The notes: generated by a model from the sequence alone, not told the origin. 58,114 nt of DNA from Deltaproteobacteria bacterium (GCA_018266075.1 JAFEBB010000049.1:1-58114); one strand, 5' to 3'. Counted from the first letter of the stretch, positions 19,290 through 27,689 are shown. A program made the numbers and translations.

Positions 19290-19381
19290 GACAGGATTCT
19301 ACTGCCTCCTCCGATCGCGATCGCGCTGCGACGATCGGCGCGATACCGTGGGTGCACCGACCCGCACCTCGAGGACTCGCC

Positions 19382-20719
19382 TTGAAAGTGACTTCGTTTC
19401 CCCGCGCCGCAACCCTCGCGCTCGCCGCGATCGTGCTCACGCTGACCGGCTGCGGCTCGTCCACCGCGAGCAGCTCCTCCTCCAGCTCGGGCACCGGCAC
19501 CACCACCACGGGCACCACCAGCAGCTCGAGCTCCACCACGTCGGGTAGCGCGAGCAGCAGCAGCGCGTCGTCGTCGAGCAGCAGCGGCACCTCGTCGTCG
19601 AGCAGCTCCAGCAGCAGCAGCTCTTCATCGAGCAGCAGCAGCTCTTCCAGCTCCTCGAGCAGCAGCTCCTCGTCGGCGACCTCGGGCAGCGGCAGCGGCT
19701 CGTCGTCAGGCAGCTCGGGCAGCAGCGGCGGCGTCTGCGCGGGCGACTGCAGCGATCCCAACTGCGCCGGCGCGTTCGCCTGCGTGCCGCCGCTTCCGTC
19801 GGGCTGGACCGGCTTCTTCTCGCTCTTCGACAGCCCGGACGCCGGCGCCGCGCCCGCCTGCGGCGCCGACTACCCCACGCAGGCCTTCGCGGGAAACGCG
19901 CAGCTCAACGCGCCCGACGCCACCTGCTCCGCCTGCGTCTGCAGCGCGCCGCAGAGCCCCACGTGCGAGCTCGCCGACGCCAACAACCTGCTCCTCCTCA
20001 GCGACGCCACGTGCACCGGCTCACCGAACTGCGGGGCGTATCTCAGTGCCCCCACGAACACCTGGAACGGGGCCTGCTACGGACCCGACGGCGTTCCGGG
20101 CGGTCAGAACACCTGTGGCACCAACAGCGACTGCATCAGCACCGGCTCCGGGCCATGCAACGTGTCGGTCTCCACGCCGGCGCTGGTGGTGACGAGCGGC
20201 GGCTGCAGCGCGTCGCAGCAGTCGCCCACGGTCACCGCGCCCGCATGGGCCGAGGTGGCGCAGGCCTGCGGCGATCCCACACCGGGCACGGGCTGCGGCG
20301 CGGGCGACACCTGCCTCCCGGTCCCGCAGGCGCCGTACAACACCGGCCTGTGCATCATGCAGTCGGGCATCGCCACGAGCTGCCCCGCAGGTCCGTTCTC
20401 GGATCTGCACGTCTTCTACACGGGCGTCGACGACACCCGGAGCTGCAGCGCGTGCACGTGCGGCAACGCCAGCGGCTCCTGCTCGGCGACGATCAGCATC
20501 TACTCCGCGGCCACCGCCAACACCTGCACCAGCCTGGCGGCGACGCTGCATCCCACGAGCGCCAGCGGCGACTGCGCGAACCTCACCGGCAACCCCACCG
20601 TCGCCAGCCGCTCGGCGACGTTCAGCAGCGTGACCGGCGCGGTGTGCCCCGCGGGCGGCGGTCAGCCCACGGGCACGGCCGTTCCCTCGGGCGCGACGTC
20701 GTTCTGCTGCATTCCGTGA
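19382..20719 (+). CDS. Ser-rich, Cys-rich secreted lipoprotein
   Basis: 445 residues. Lipobox LTGC near residue 25, a stretch of about 90 residues that is almost only Ser with some Thr/Gly, then a large Cys-rich domain. The Cys-rich part has two related units, CSACVCSAPQSPTCELA and CSACTCGNASGSCSATI, each followed by a D/N-x-CTxS/T element. No enzyme motif is recognised; the layout suits a surface adhesin or structural protein stabilised by disulphides. TTG 19382 was chosen because GAGG lies 7 nt upstream; GTG 19388 is an alternative. Confidence 0.75.
   Translation: MKVTSFPRAATLALAAIVLTLTGCGSSTASSSSSSSGTGTTTTGTTSSSSSTTSGSASSSSASSSSSSGTSSSSSSSSSSSSSSSSSSSSSSSSSSSSATSGSGSGSSSGSSGSSGGVCAGDCSDPNCAGAFACVPPLPSGWTGFFSLFDSPDAGAAPACGADYPTQAFAGNAQLNAPDATCSACVCSAPQSPTCELADANNLLLLSDATCTGSPNCGAYLSAPTNTWNGACYGPDGVPGGQNTCGTNSDCISTGSGPCNVSVSTPALVVTSGGCSASQQSPTVTAPAWAEVAQACGDPTPGTGCGAGDTCLPVPQAPYNTGLCIMQSGIATSCPAGPFSDLHVFYTGVDDTRSCSACTCGNASGSCSATISIYSAATANTCTSLAATLHPTSASGDCANLTGNPTVASRSATFSSVTGAVCPAGGGQPTGTAVPSGATSFCCIP
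19460..19730. repeat. Serine-codon low-complexity tract inside a gene
   Basis: The linker of the Ser-rich lipoprotein is made of alternating blocks of AGC and TCG/TCC codons, with runs such as AGCAGCAGCAGC. Such trinucleotide blocks can expand or contract by slippage without breaking the frame. Confidence 0.75.
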
Positions 20720-20722
20720 CGC

Positions 20723-21421
20723 CTAGCCGCTCACCAGTCTCGCCACTGCGTACGCCACGCCGGCAGCTATCGATCCGATCGCCATCGTCTGCAGGGCGCT
20801 CCGCAGCGGCCGCGCGTCGGTGAAGCGCCCCTTCACCCAGCCGAACACCCCGAGCGCCACCAGCGTCACGCCCGCTGACGCCGGCAGCCCGCTCGCCGCG
20901 CGATCGGAGAGCACGTAGGGCGCGAGCGGAATCAGCCCACCTGCCACGTACGACGCCGCGATGGTCAGCGCGCTCTTCCACGCGCCGCCCGGCTCCGGCC
21001 GCTCCAGCCCGAGCTCGAAGCGCATCATGAAGTCCACCATCGCCTCGGGCCGCTTCTGGAGCGCGCGCGTGACCGCCTCGCTCTCCTCGCGCGAGAGCCC
21101 GTAGCCCTCGAGGATGCCTTTCACCTCCGCGAACTCTTGCGGCGCCTTCTCGCGCATCTCCGTCTCTTCGCGCAGCCGCTCGGCCGAGTAGTGCTGCGCA
21201 TCCGAGCGCGCCGCGAGGAACCCGCCCAGCCCCATGGCGATCGAGCCCGCCGCGATCTCCGCCAGCCCCGCCGTGACCACCACGTGCGCCGCCGCCACCG
21301 CGCCCGAGAGCCCGGCCGCGAGCGCGAAGGGCACGGTGAGCCCGTCGCTCATGCCGATGACCACGTCGCGCAGCCGTGCGCTGCCTTGAAAGTGCCGCTC
21401 GACGTGAGGGGTTGCGGGCAT
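20723..21421 (-). CDS. VIT1/CCC1-family metal transporter
   Basis: A 232-residue inner-membrane protein of the VIT family (Fe2+/Mn2+ export or sequestration). Start region RLRDVVIGMSDGLTVPFALAAGLSG is the family signature. A cytosolic helical hairpin with Glu/Met-rich segments (EFAEVKGILEGYGLSREE, VDFMMRFELGL) follows, as in the metal-collecting domain, and then the last membrane spans. ATG 21421 has GAGG 6 nt upstream. It is divergent from the Cpx-like cluster and may serve the same metal or envelope stress response. Confidence 0.88.
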   Translation of the reverse strand: MPATPHVERHFQGSARLRDVVIGMSDGLTVPFALAAGLSGAVAAAHVVVTAGLAEIAAGSIAMGLGGFLAARSDAQHYSAERLREETEMREKAPQEFAEVKGILEGYGLSREESEAVTRALQKRPEAMVDFMMRFELGLERPEPGGAWKSALTIAASYVAGGLIPLAPYVLSDRAASGLPASAGVTLVALGVFGWVKGRFTDARPLRSALQTMAIGSIAAGVAYAVARLVSG

Positions 21422-21545
21422 TTGGGCCCTCACTATGCCGCTTCACACTTCTTCATGCGCGGCGCTCAGAGACCTTCACACGGCGCTCCTAGTTTGGGGG
21501 CGTTCACGACGGCGCATCCCGCACCGTCTCTCGGAGGTCGGTCCC

Positions 21546-22043
21546 ATGTTTGGCTTCGTCATCGGAGCGCTGTGTCTCGTCGGTCTCATCAGGGTGGTGC
21601 GGAGCCTGCGCTACGGCCACCACGGCTACTACGGAGGCGGTCGTGCGGCGCGGCGGCGCTGGCACCTGCGCTGGGCCTTCTCGCGCCTGGGCACCACGCC
21701 CTCGCAGGAGAAGGTGATCCTCGACGCCGCCGACGCCCTCGACGCCGAGCGCGAGAAGCTCTGGGAGGAGCTGCGCCAGGCCCGCGCGGACCTCGCCGCC
21801 GCGATGAAGGGTGAGGCGTTCGACGAGGCCAAGGTGCGCGCCGCCTTCGAGCGGCAGCAGACGATCCTCGCGGCCCTTCAAGAAAAGGCGCTGGAGCAGG
21901 CCAAGCTCGTCTTCGACGCGCTCCAGCCCGACCAGCGAAAGACCATCGCCGACGTCCTCGAGCTCGGGCCGCGCGCGCTGCACGGCGGCTGTGGCTCCTA
22001 CCGCGGCGGCTGCGGCTCGTACCGCTACGCGCAGGCTTGTTGA
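21546..22043 (+). CDS. Spy/CpxP-like periplasmic protein with membrane anchor
   Basis: 165 residues. One N-terminal membrane span (VIGALCLVGLIRVV), a His/Gly/Arg-rich patch, then a long helical region (EKVILDAADALDAEREKLWE and later FDALQPDQRKTIADVLE) that resembles Spy/CpxP/CnrX-type metal-stress sensors with their LTxxQ-like turn. The C-terminus is odd: two tandem GGCGSYR units and a final Cys. GGAGG stands 8 nt before ATG 21546. First gene of the two-component cluster, so probably its periplasmic regulator. Confidence 0.7.
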   Translation: MFGFVIGALCLVGLIRVVRSLRYGHHGYYGGGRAARRRWHLRWAFSRLGTTPSQEKVILDAADALDAEREKLWEELRQARADLAAAMKGEAFDEAKVRAAFERQQTILAALQEKALEQAKLVFDALQPDQRKTIADVLELGPRALHGGCGSYRGGCGSYRYAQAC

Positions 22044-22076
22044 AAACCCGCTTTCACAACTCCAAGGAGACAAACC

Positions 22077-22460
22077 ATGCGTCGCGTCCTTCTGATTCCG
22101 ATCCTCGCTTTCGGCACCATCGCTGGCTTCGCCGACGGCTTCCACGCGCTGCGCCACCCGGGGGAGTACGGCTGTCATCGCTGGCATGACGCCGAAGCGA
22201 TCGAGCGCGCCGAGCTCACGCCTCCGCCCGCGCCGGTCATCGTGAACGCGCCGGCTCCGGCTCCCGCGCCGGTCGTCGCGCCTGCGCCTGCGCAGCCTCA
22301 GGTGCTGGTGATTCCCATCGTGGTCAACGGCCAGACGCCGGCCGCGCCCACCAGCTACGTCATCCCGGTGACGGCGAGCGCGCAGCTGCCAGCCCCCAGC
22401 CCCCAGCCCCCAGCCCCCAGCCCGGCGCCCGCTGCCGTTCCGCTCCCGGCTTCGAAGTAG
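22077..22460 (+). CDS. Proline-rich exported protein
   Basis: 127 residues with a signal peptide or anchor (MRRVLLIPILAFGTIAG), a small His/Cys-containing segment (HPGEYGCHRWHDAEAIERAE) and a Pro/Ala-rich C-terminal half with a PAPSPQPP tract encoded by a 7-bp tandem repeat. AAGGAG lies just upstream of the ATG. It sits between the CpxP-like gene and the regulator gene in the same direction. Function unknown. Confidence 0.65.
   Translation: MRRVLLIPILAFGTIAGFADGFHALRHPGEYGCHRWHDAEAIERAELTPPPAPVIVNAPAPAPAPVVAPAPAQPQVLVIPIVVNGQTPAAPTSYVIPVTASAQLPAPSPQPPAPSPAPAAVPLPASK
22389..22423. repeat. Heptanucleotide tandem repeat, 5 x CCAGCCC
   Basis: Five exact copies of CCAGCCC lie inside the reading frame near the 3' end of the proline-rich gene. 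Because the unit is 7 bp, gain or loss of one copy shifts the frame. Confidence 0.9.
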
Positions 22461-22536
22461 CTCGCGTGCTACCCTTCATCGCCACCGTGGCGCTGCTCGG
22501 AGCCAACGCTCCGGGCGCGCCCGACTCGAGCCCGCC

Positions 22537-23223
22537 ATGGCCCACCGGGTCCTGCTCATCGACGACGACGCGCGGCTCTTCGATCTCCTCCGCGAGTACC
22601 TCAGCAACAACGAGGTCCACCTCACGCACGCCGGCGACGGTGCGCGTGGCCTCGCGGCGCTCGAGCAGGGCGCCTTCGACGCCGTCCTCCTCGACGTGAT
22701 GATGCCGGGCATGACCGGGCTGGAGGTCATCAAGCGCATCCGCGCCAAGTGGACCACCACGCCCGTGATCATGCTGACGGCAAAAGGCGACGAGACGGAT
22801 CGCGTGGTCGGCCTGGAGCTCGGCGCCGACGACTACGTGCAGAAGCCGTTCTCTCCCCGCGAGTTGCTGGCCCGGTTGCGCGCGGTGATTCGACGCGCGC
22901 AGCCGCAAGCCGTCGCCGAGCGGCTGCAGGTCGGGCCGGTGCAGGTCGACGTGGCCACGCGCGAGGCGAGCGTGGACGGAAAGCCGGTGGAGCTCACCGG
23001 CCTGGAGTTCGACATCCTCCTCGCGCTGGTGCGCCGCGCGGGCCGGGTGATTCCCCGCGAGGCGCTGCTCTCCGAAGCGGGCCGCTCGGACGTGGTGGTG
23101 GGCGAGCGCACCGTGGACGTGCACATCTCCCACCTGCGCCAGAAGCTCGGCGACGATCCCCGCGAGCCGCGGCTCATCAAGACCGTCCGCGGCGTGGGCT
23201 ACGTGCTGGCCAAGGAGGGCTAG
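22537..23223 (+). CDS. OmpR/CpxR-family response regulator
   Basis: 228 residues. Receiver domain with acidic pocket LLIDDDARL, phosphorylation Asp in VLLDVMMPGMTG, Thr in IMLTAKG and Lys in YVQKPFSP; C-terminal winged helix with the OmpR pattern RTVDVHISHLRQKLG ... IKTVRGVGYVL. It controls transcription after phosphorylation by the kinase encoded 3 bp downstream. Context with a CpxP-like protein suggests an envelope or metal stress regulon. Confidence 0.93.
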   Translation: MAHRVLLIDDDARLFDLLREYLSNNEVHLTHAGDGARGLAALEQGAFDAVLLDVMMPGMTGLEVIKRIRAKWTTTPVIMLTAKGDETDRVVGLELGADDYVQKPFSPRELLARLRAVIRRAQPQAVAERLQVGPVQVDVATREASVDGKPVELTGLEFDILLALVRRAGRVIPREALLSEAGRSDVVVGERTVDVHISHLRQKLGDDPREPRLIKTVRGVGYVLAKEG

Positions 23224-23226
23224 CGC

Positions 23227-24555
23227 ATGCACCGCCGCCGCCACCATGGCGCGCGCTGGGTGCGGCTCCGCCGCTGGCACCGGCACATGCGCAAGAAGGG
23301 CCTCTGGCCCATGGTGCTCACCTGGCAGCTCCACCGGCGCATCTTCTGGTGGATCGGGGGCGCCATCCTGCTCACCGCGCTGGCCGTGGGACTGACCACG
23401 CACGCGGTGTCGCGCGCGGCAGGGATGGGCGCGTGGCAGCGCGTGGCCACCGTGGGACAGAAGTTCCTGGCCGCGCGCTTCGCCGAGAGCTGGGACGATC
23501 CCGTTCGGCGCAGCGCGCTCCTCCACGATCTCGCCAGCCAGATGGAGCTCCACGCCGAGCTCGACGGCCCCGACGGCGCCGTGCTCGACCAGGTGGGCGG
23601 CGCGTGCCACCACGCGATGTTCGAGCTGCCCGTCGTCCGCAGCGACCAGACGCTGGGAAAGATCCGCGCCTGCGACGCGAGCACGGCGGCACCCTGGCGC
23701 GCTGCCCTCCCTGCCATGGCCGCGGTGTTCGTGCTCTGGGCGGTGGCCGGAAAGATCGCCCGGCGCATGGTGCGGCCGCTCTACCTCGTGCTCGATGTCG
23801 CCGAGCGCCTCGGGAGAGGCGACCTCAAGGCGCGCGCGCCGATGGCCCGGCACCGCCACTCCGACGAGCGCACCCTCGCGCGGGCCTTGAATCGCATGGC
23901 CGATCGCATCGAGCGCCAGATGGCCAACCAGCGCGAGCTGCTCGCGCAGGTGAGCCACGAGCTGCGCACGCCGCTGGGACACTTGCGCTTGCTGCTGGAG
24001 ATGGCGCGAGAGAAGCAGTCCGGCAAGACGCTCGACGAGATGGAGAAGGAGCTCCTGGAGATCGATAGCCTCGTCGCGGATCTCCTGGCCAGCTCGCGGG
24101 TGAGCTTCGAGGCCCTGAACCTGCGCGATCTCGACGCCGGCGAGCTCGCGGCGCGGGCCCTGGAGCGCGCGGGCGTAACCGGCGACAAGCTCAAGGTCGA
24201 GGGCGCGCCCAGGATCCACGCGGACGCGACGCTGGTGGTGCGCGCGCTCGCGAACCTCATCGACAACGCCAAGGCGCACGGAAATGGCGTGGCGGCGCTG
24301 GAGGTGAAGCGCGAGGGCGAGCAGGTGCGCTTCGCGGTGATCGACGCGGGGCCGGGCTTCGCTCCGGGCGACGTGGACCGCGCGTTCGATCCGTTCTTCC
24401 ACCGGCCGCGCGGCGCGGATGGCGACGGCGGCTCGCTGGGACTCGGACTGGCGCTGGTTCAGCGCATCGCGCGCGCCCACGGCGGCGACGCGATCGCGCG
24501 CAACCGCGACGGTGGCGGCGCCGAGGTGAGCTTCGTGGTGCGCGCCGCGGCGTAG
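23227..24555 (+). CDS. Sensor histidine kinase (CpxA-like)
   Basis: 442 residues. A His/Arg-rich cytosolic N-terminus, membrane span at about 37-60, periplasmic sensor of about 90 residues with two Cys, second span near 156-175, HAMP, H box QVSHELRTPLGHL, N box NLIDNAKAHGN, G boxes DAGPGFAPGD and GSLGLGLALV. It phosphorylates the regulator encoded immediately upstream. The operon order (CpxP-like, exported protein, regulator, kinase) supports an envelope-sensing role. Confidence 0.92.
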   Translation: MHRRRHHGARWVRLRRWHRHMRKKGLWPMVLTWQLHRRIFWWIGGAILLTALAVGLTTHAVSRAAGMGAWQRVATVGQKFLAARFAESWDDPVRRSALLHDLASQMELHAELDGPDGAVLDQVGGACHHAMFELPVVRSDQTLGKIRACDASTAAPWRAALPAMAAVFVLWAVAGKIARRMVRPLYLVLDVAERLGRGDLKARAPMARHRHSDERTLARALNRMADRIERQMANQRELLAQVSHELRTPLGHLRLLLEMAREKQSGKTLDEMEKELLEIDSLVADLLASSRVSFEALNLRDLDAGELAARALERAGVTGDKLKVEGAPRIHADATLVVRALANLIDNAKAHGNGVAALEVKREGEQVRFAVIDAGPGFAPGDVDRAFDPFFHRPRGADGDGGSLGLGLALVQRIARAHGGDAIARNRDGGGAEVSFVVRAAA

Positions 24556-24588
24556 CCAGAGGGCCCCGCGCAGGCGTACGCTTGCTCC

Positions 24589-25224
24589 ATGCAGGTCTGC
24601 CCCAGGCACCGGGCGATGGTCGTGGAGCTCCGCGCGCAGGGGCCGTACTGCGAGTTCTGCGAGGCGTTCGTCGATCCGGTCTCCATCGCCGATCCGGAGC
24701 AGCCCGCGCCCTTCGCCCCCAAGCCGGCCCGACCCCCGCCGCCGCCCATCCGCTCCACCGGCAACGCCATCCGCGACGCCGATGTGCGCGCCTACCTCAA
24801 GCTCCTCGAGAAGGATCCCGACGACACGCGGCTCCTGCTGCGCGTCGCCGAGCTGTACCAGAAGGCCGGCGACAACGCGGAGGCCGCCAAGTACTTCCTC
24901 CGCGTGGCCCACGCCTTCCAGTCCGACGGCTTCTCGTTGAAGGCCGTGGCCGTCCTCAAGCAGGTGCTCAAGCTCGGCGCGGACACGCCGCAGATCCGCA
25001 TCGAGCTCTCGCAGACCTACGAGCGCCTCGGCCTCGCCCAGGACGCCGCGCGCCAGCTCAAGGTCGCGTGCGCGCGCGTGGAAGCCGGCGGTGACTCGGG
25101 ACAGGCCGCGTCGCTCTATGACAAGCTCGCCGCGCTGCTCGAGGCCGCCGGCGACGACGAAGACGCCGAAGAGGCCCGCGACCACGCCGCCCGCCTGCGC
25201 GGCAAGGACCCGGAGGGCCCGTGA
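24589..25224 (+). CDS. TPR protein with N-terminal zinc-like Cys cluster
   Basis: 211 residues. The N-terminus carries VCPRHRA and YCEFCEAF, a possible zinc site, then a Pro-rich linker (PKPARPPPPP) and about three TPR-like repeats (for example LRVAELYQKAGDNAEAAKYF). Probably a cytosolic adaptor. Its last codons overlap the next gene (GTGA), indicating translational coupling. Confidence 0.72.
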   Translation: MQVCPRHRAMVVELRAQGPYCEFCEAFVDPVSIADPEQPAPFAPKPARPPPPPIRSTGNAIRDADVRAYLKLLEKDPDDTRLLLRVAELYQKAGDNAEAAKYFLRVAHAFQSDGFSLKAVAVLKQVLKLGADTPQIRIELSQTYERLGLAQDAARQLKVACARVEAGGDSGQAASLYDKLAALLEAAGDDEDAEEARDHAARLRGKDPEGP

Positions 25225-25532
25225 CCGAGCGCAAGCTCAAGAAGCCCGTCGAAGAGCTCCGCAAGGACCTGCTCGCCGACGCCCACACCCAGAACATCGC
25301 CAAGACGCTCGGCCTCACCACCGAAGCGTACGTGGAGAAGGTGCTGCACTACGCCACCCACCCGGACGAGAAGCCCGTCTTCAACATCCTCCCGGAAGAC
25401 CAGGTCAAAGCCGCCGGTGGCGCCACGGTGGATGAGGTGAAGGCCTGGCTGGAGCAGGTCCGCAGCGGGAAGATCCAGCTCGGCCCCAAGGCGTATCAGG
25501 ACGGCTTCGAGCCCGCGAAATCAAAGAAGTAG
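25221..25532 (+). CDS. Small hypothetical protein coupled to the TPR gene
   Basis: 103 residues, charged and soluble, with no motif I recognise (KPVEELRKDLLADAHTQNIA near the start, and a C-terminus rich in Lys). GTG 25221 overlaps the stop of the TPR gene by 4 bp, so the two are probably made together and may interact. A GC-rich hairpin follows. Confidence 0.65.
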   Translation: MTERKLKKPVEELRKDLLADAHTQNIAKTLGLTTEAYVEKVLHYATHPDEKPVFNILPEDQVKAAGGATVDEVKAWLEQVRSGKIQLGPKAYQDGFEPAKSKK

Positions 25533-25556
25533 AAACGTCAACGACTTGCGACACAA

Positions 25557-25577
25557 CTCGCGCCGCGGCCGCGCGAG
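25557..25577 (+). terminator. GC hairpin after the TPR pair
   Basis: CTCGCGC and GCGCGAG arms with a 7-nt loop, 25 bp after the stop. There is no T-run, so if it ends transcription it does so weakly or with help from Rho. It could also be part of the leader of the next gene. Confidence 0.35.
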
Positions 25578-25605
25578 AATCTCAATATCCACAAGGAGCA
25601 AGGCG

Positions 25606-26004
25606 ATGAGCTTCTTCTCCAGCATCGGCAAGGCCCTCGGCGGCGTGCTTCACACGGTCACCCAGGTGGCCGACTTCATCAAGAAGCCGCTGGACATGAT
25701 CACCAAGCCGCTGCAGAGCCTCATCGATCCCCTCCTCGACAAGCTCCCCTTCGGCATCGGCAGCTTCATCAAGCCCTTCGCCGACAAGTTCCTCAGCTCT
25801 GCGATCGGCTTCCTCGCCGGCGGTCCGCTGGGCGGTCTGATGGCCACGCTGACCAGCGTGGATGGCGTGGTGGACAAGGTCGACGACGTGCTCCACACCG
25901 TGGACGGCGTGGTGAACGGCGGCATCTCCAACCTGCCGCAGGCCGCGCTCTCGAACGTGCAGGAAGGCACCGCCTGGTCGCAGGCGCAGTCGCTCTTCGC
26001 CTAG
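25606..26004 (+). CDS. Small Gly-rich amphipathic protein
   Basis: 132 residues, begins MSFFSSIGKALGGVLHTVTQ. It has repeated amphipathic helices with spaced Gly and Pro (FIKKPLDMITKPLQSLIDPL) and a hydrophobic centre (SSAIGFLAGGPLGGLMATL). There is no signal peptide, yet the composition recalls small membrane-active or secreted proteins. AAGGAG precedes ATG 25606 by about 8 nt. A strong terminator follows, so it is a discrete unit. Function unknown. Confidence 0.65.
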   Translation: MSFFSSIGKALGGVLHTVTQVADFIKKPLDMITKPLQSLIDPLLDKLPFGIGSFIKPFADKFLSSAIGFLAGGPLGGLMATLTSVDGVVDKVDDVLHTVDGVVNGGISNLPQAALSNVQEGTAWSQAQSLFA

Positions 26005-26029
26005 CTCGGTCGCTCTCCGGTCGAACACG

Positions 26030-26060
26030 AAGGCCACTGCCCTCCCGGGCGGTGGCCTTT
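26030..26060 (+). terminator. Strong hairpin terminator
   Basis: A 13-bp stem, AAGGCCACTGCCC against GGGCGGTGGCCTT with one G-T pair, and a 4-nt loop, ending in TTT and placed 26 bp after the stop codon. Confidence 0.8.
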
Positions 26061-26182
26061 CGCATTTCTGGCGGATCGATTCCCGGGCGGGCGCACGCGC
26101 ACGCGCTGCGTCGTCAAGGATTCGCGCGCGAGCATGCGGGCCCTACCGTGCAGCGATGCGACAACCCTACCGGGAGTACTCC

Positions 26183-26761
26183 ATGACTCGAATTCTCATC
26201 GGCGCAGCCGCCGCCGCAGCCCTCACCCTCGCCGGCGCCACCAGCCGCGCGGACGACTCCGGCGCCACCACCCCATCGAGCGACACCTCGAACGTCCAGG
26301 GACAATCCAACGACATGGGCACGAGCACCCAGCCCTACCAAGACCAGGCAGGCCAAGGCCAAAGCGGCGCCCAGGGCTCGCAAGCCATGCCCTCCAGCGG
26401 CAGCCAGCAACAGGAGCAGACCGCGAGCGGCACCATCAAGAGCAAGAGCGCGACGTCGCTCACCGTCTCCGTGGCCGGCCAGCCTGACGTGACCCTCCTC
26501 ACCAGCCCGTCGACGGTGATCGTGGACAGCAATGGCCTGCCCATCAAGCTCGACGCCGTGCAGGAAGGGCAGCAGATCCGCGCCAGCTACCGCATGGACT
26601 CCGGCCAGAACAAGGCCGACCAGCTCTTGATCGTCACCTCCGGCGGCCAGCAGCAGCAGCAGAAGCCGGCCGACCAGTTCCAGCAGAAGCTCGACCAGGA
26701 CCAGAAGCAGCTGCAGCACGACCAGCAGCAGCAGAACCAGCAGCAGTATCCGAACCCGTAG
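26183..26761 (+). CDS. Exported Gln-rich protein with DUF5666-like barrel
   Basis: 192 residues: signal peptide (ends ATSRA), a Ser/Gln-rich spacer, a small beta domain (SGTIKSKSATSLTVSVAGQ then GQQIRASYRM) resembling the OB-like DUF5666 unit, and a C-terminal Gln/Asp/Lys tail. GGGAG precedes ATG 26183. Probably periplasmic; no activity can be assigned. Confidence 0.68.
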   Translation: MTRILIGAAAAAALTLAGATSRADDSGATTPSSDTSNVQGQSNDMGTSTQPYQDQAGQGQSGAQGSQAMPSSGSQQQEQTASGTIKSKSATSLTVSVAGQPDVTLLTSPSTVIVDSNGLPIKLDAVQEGQQIRASYRMDSGQNKADQLLIVTSGGQQQQQKPADQFQQKLDQDQKQLQHDQQQQNQQQYPNP

Positions 26762-26778
26762 CGCGGTTGGAAAGCGGG

Positions 26779-26807
26779 AGCCGTCCGCGTGGACCGCGCG
26801 GACGGCT
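26779..26807 (+). terminator. Terminator-like hairpin
   Basis: An 11-bp perfect stem (AGCCGTCCGCG with CGCGGACGGCT) and a 7-nt loop, starting 18 bp after the stop. No clear T-run follows. Confidence 0.6.
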
Positions 26808-26847
26808 TCCGGCATTCTCGGGCTTCCGAAAAAGGGGAGCCCACCAC

Positions 26848-27597
26848 ATGCACTCGCGCTGCCTGTTGCTCGCCACCTCGATCACCATCGCCGTCGCGTC
26901 GAGCGCGCACGCCAAGTCCAAGAAGGCCGAGGCGCCGCTGCCCACCACCATGGCCGCCGTGACGGACACCGCGGTGGACATCAACGAGAAGGACGCCTCG
27001 CGCAAGACGGCCGAGGAGTACCTGAACGCGCTCAGCGGCCAGGGCTCGGACCAGGGCCGCGATCACCTGCTGGGCGGCGCGACCATGACCGCGCGCATCT
27101 TCACCCTCGAGAACTGGAAGGTCGTGGGCCGCGAGAAGCACCGCCGCGAGGTGGGCGAGCTCTCCGACATCAACGCGCTCGTCGACGGCCTCGACCGCGA
27201 GGGCCGCACCGCGCTGGCCAAGATGATGGGCGGCGGCCCGGGCTCGGACGACATGTCCACCCACGAGTTCTCGGCCGAGGAGGCCAAGAAGATCCTCGAG
27301 CCCACCAAGCAGAAGGCCGCGCTCTTCAACAAGACCCACCCGGTGTTCGCGTACGTGGCCCGCGTGGACAAGGAGGTCTACTGGCACCCCAAGAACCCGT
27401 TCCGCGAGCTGCTCCAGCAGGCCGGCGCCAACGGCAAGTACACCATGGACTTCGACCTGTTCTGGATCGAGACCGACGAGGGACTGGGCGAGAGCAAGAC
27501 CGCCCGGAAGTGGCCCCTTCGCGTGGTGCGCTTCGTGACCGACAAGATGGACACCGGGTTCAAGATCCTCCCCGCGAGCGACTGGAACGCGGAGTAG
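26848..27597 (+). CDS. Exported hypothetical protein
   Basis: 249 residues with a signal peptide (MHSRCLLLATSITIAVASSAHA). The mature part is soluble and charged, with DINEKDASRKTAEEYLNALS early and YTMDFDLFWIETDEG late. No catalytic motif recognised. GGGGAG precedes ATG 26848 by about 8 nt. It is followed by 169 bp that hold a copy of the dispersed repeat. Confidence 0.62.
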   Translation: MHSRCLLLATSITIAVASSAHAKSKKAEAPLPTTMAAVTDTAVDINEKDASRKTAEEYLNALSGQGSDQGRDHLLGGATMTARIFTLENWKVVGREKHRREVGELSDINALVDGLDREGRTALAKMMGGGPGSDDMSTHEFSAEEAKKILEPTKQKAALFNKTHPVFAYVARVDKEVYWHPKNPFRELLQQAGANGKYTMDFDLFWIETDEGLGESKTARKWPLRVVRFVTDKMDTGFKILPASDWNAE

Positions 27598-27689
27598 AGA
27601 CAAGGCGGAAGCCCATGGCCGTCGCCCGAAGGCCGCCGGCGGGCCCGGGGGGCTCGGGGTTCCCCGCTTTCACAGAGCAGCTGCAGGTG

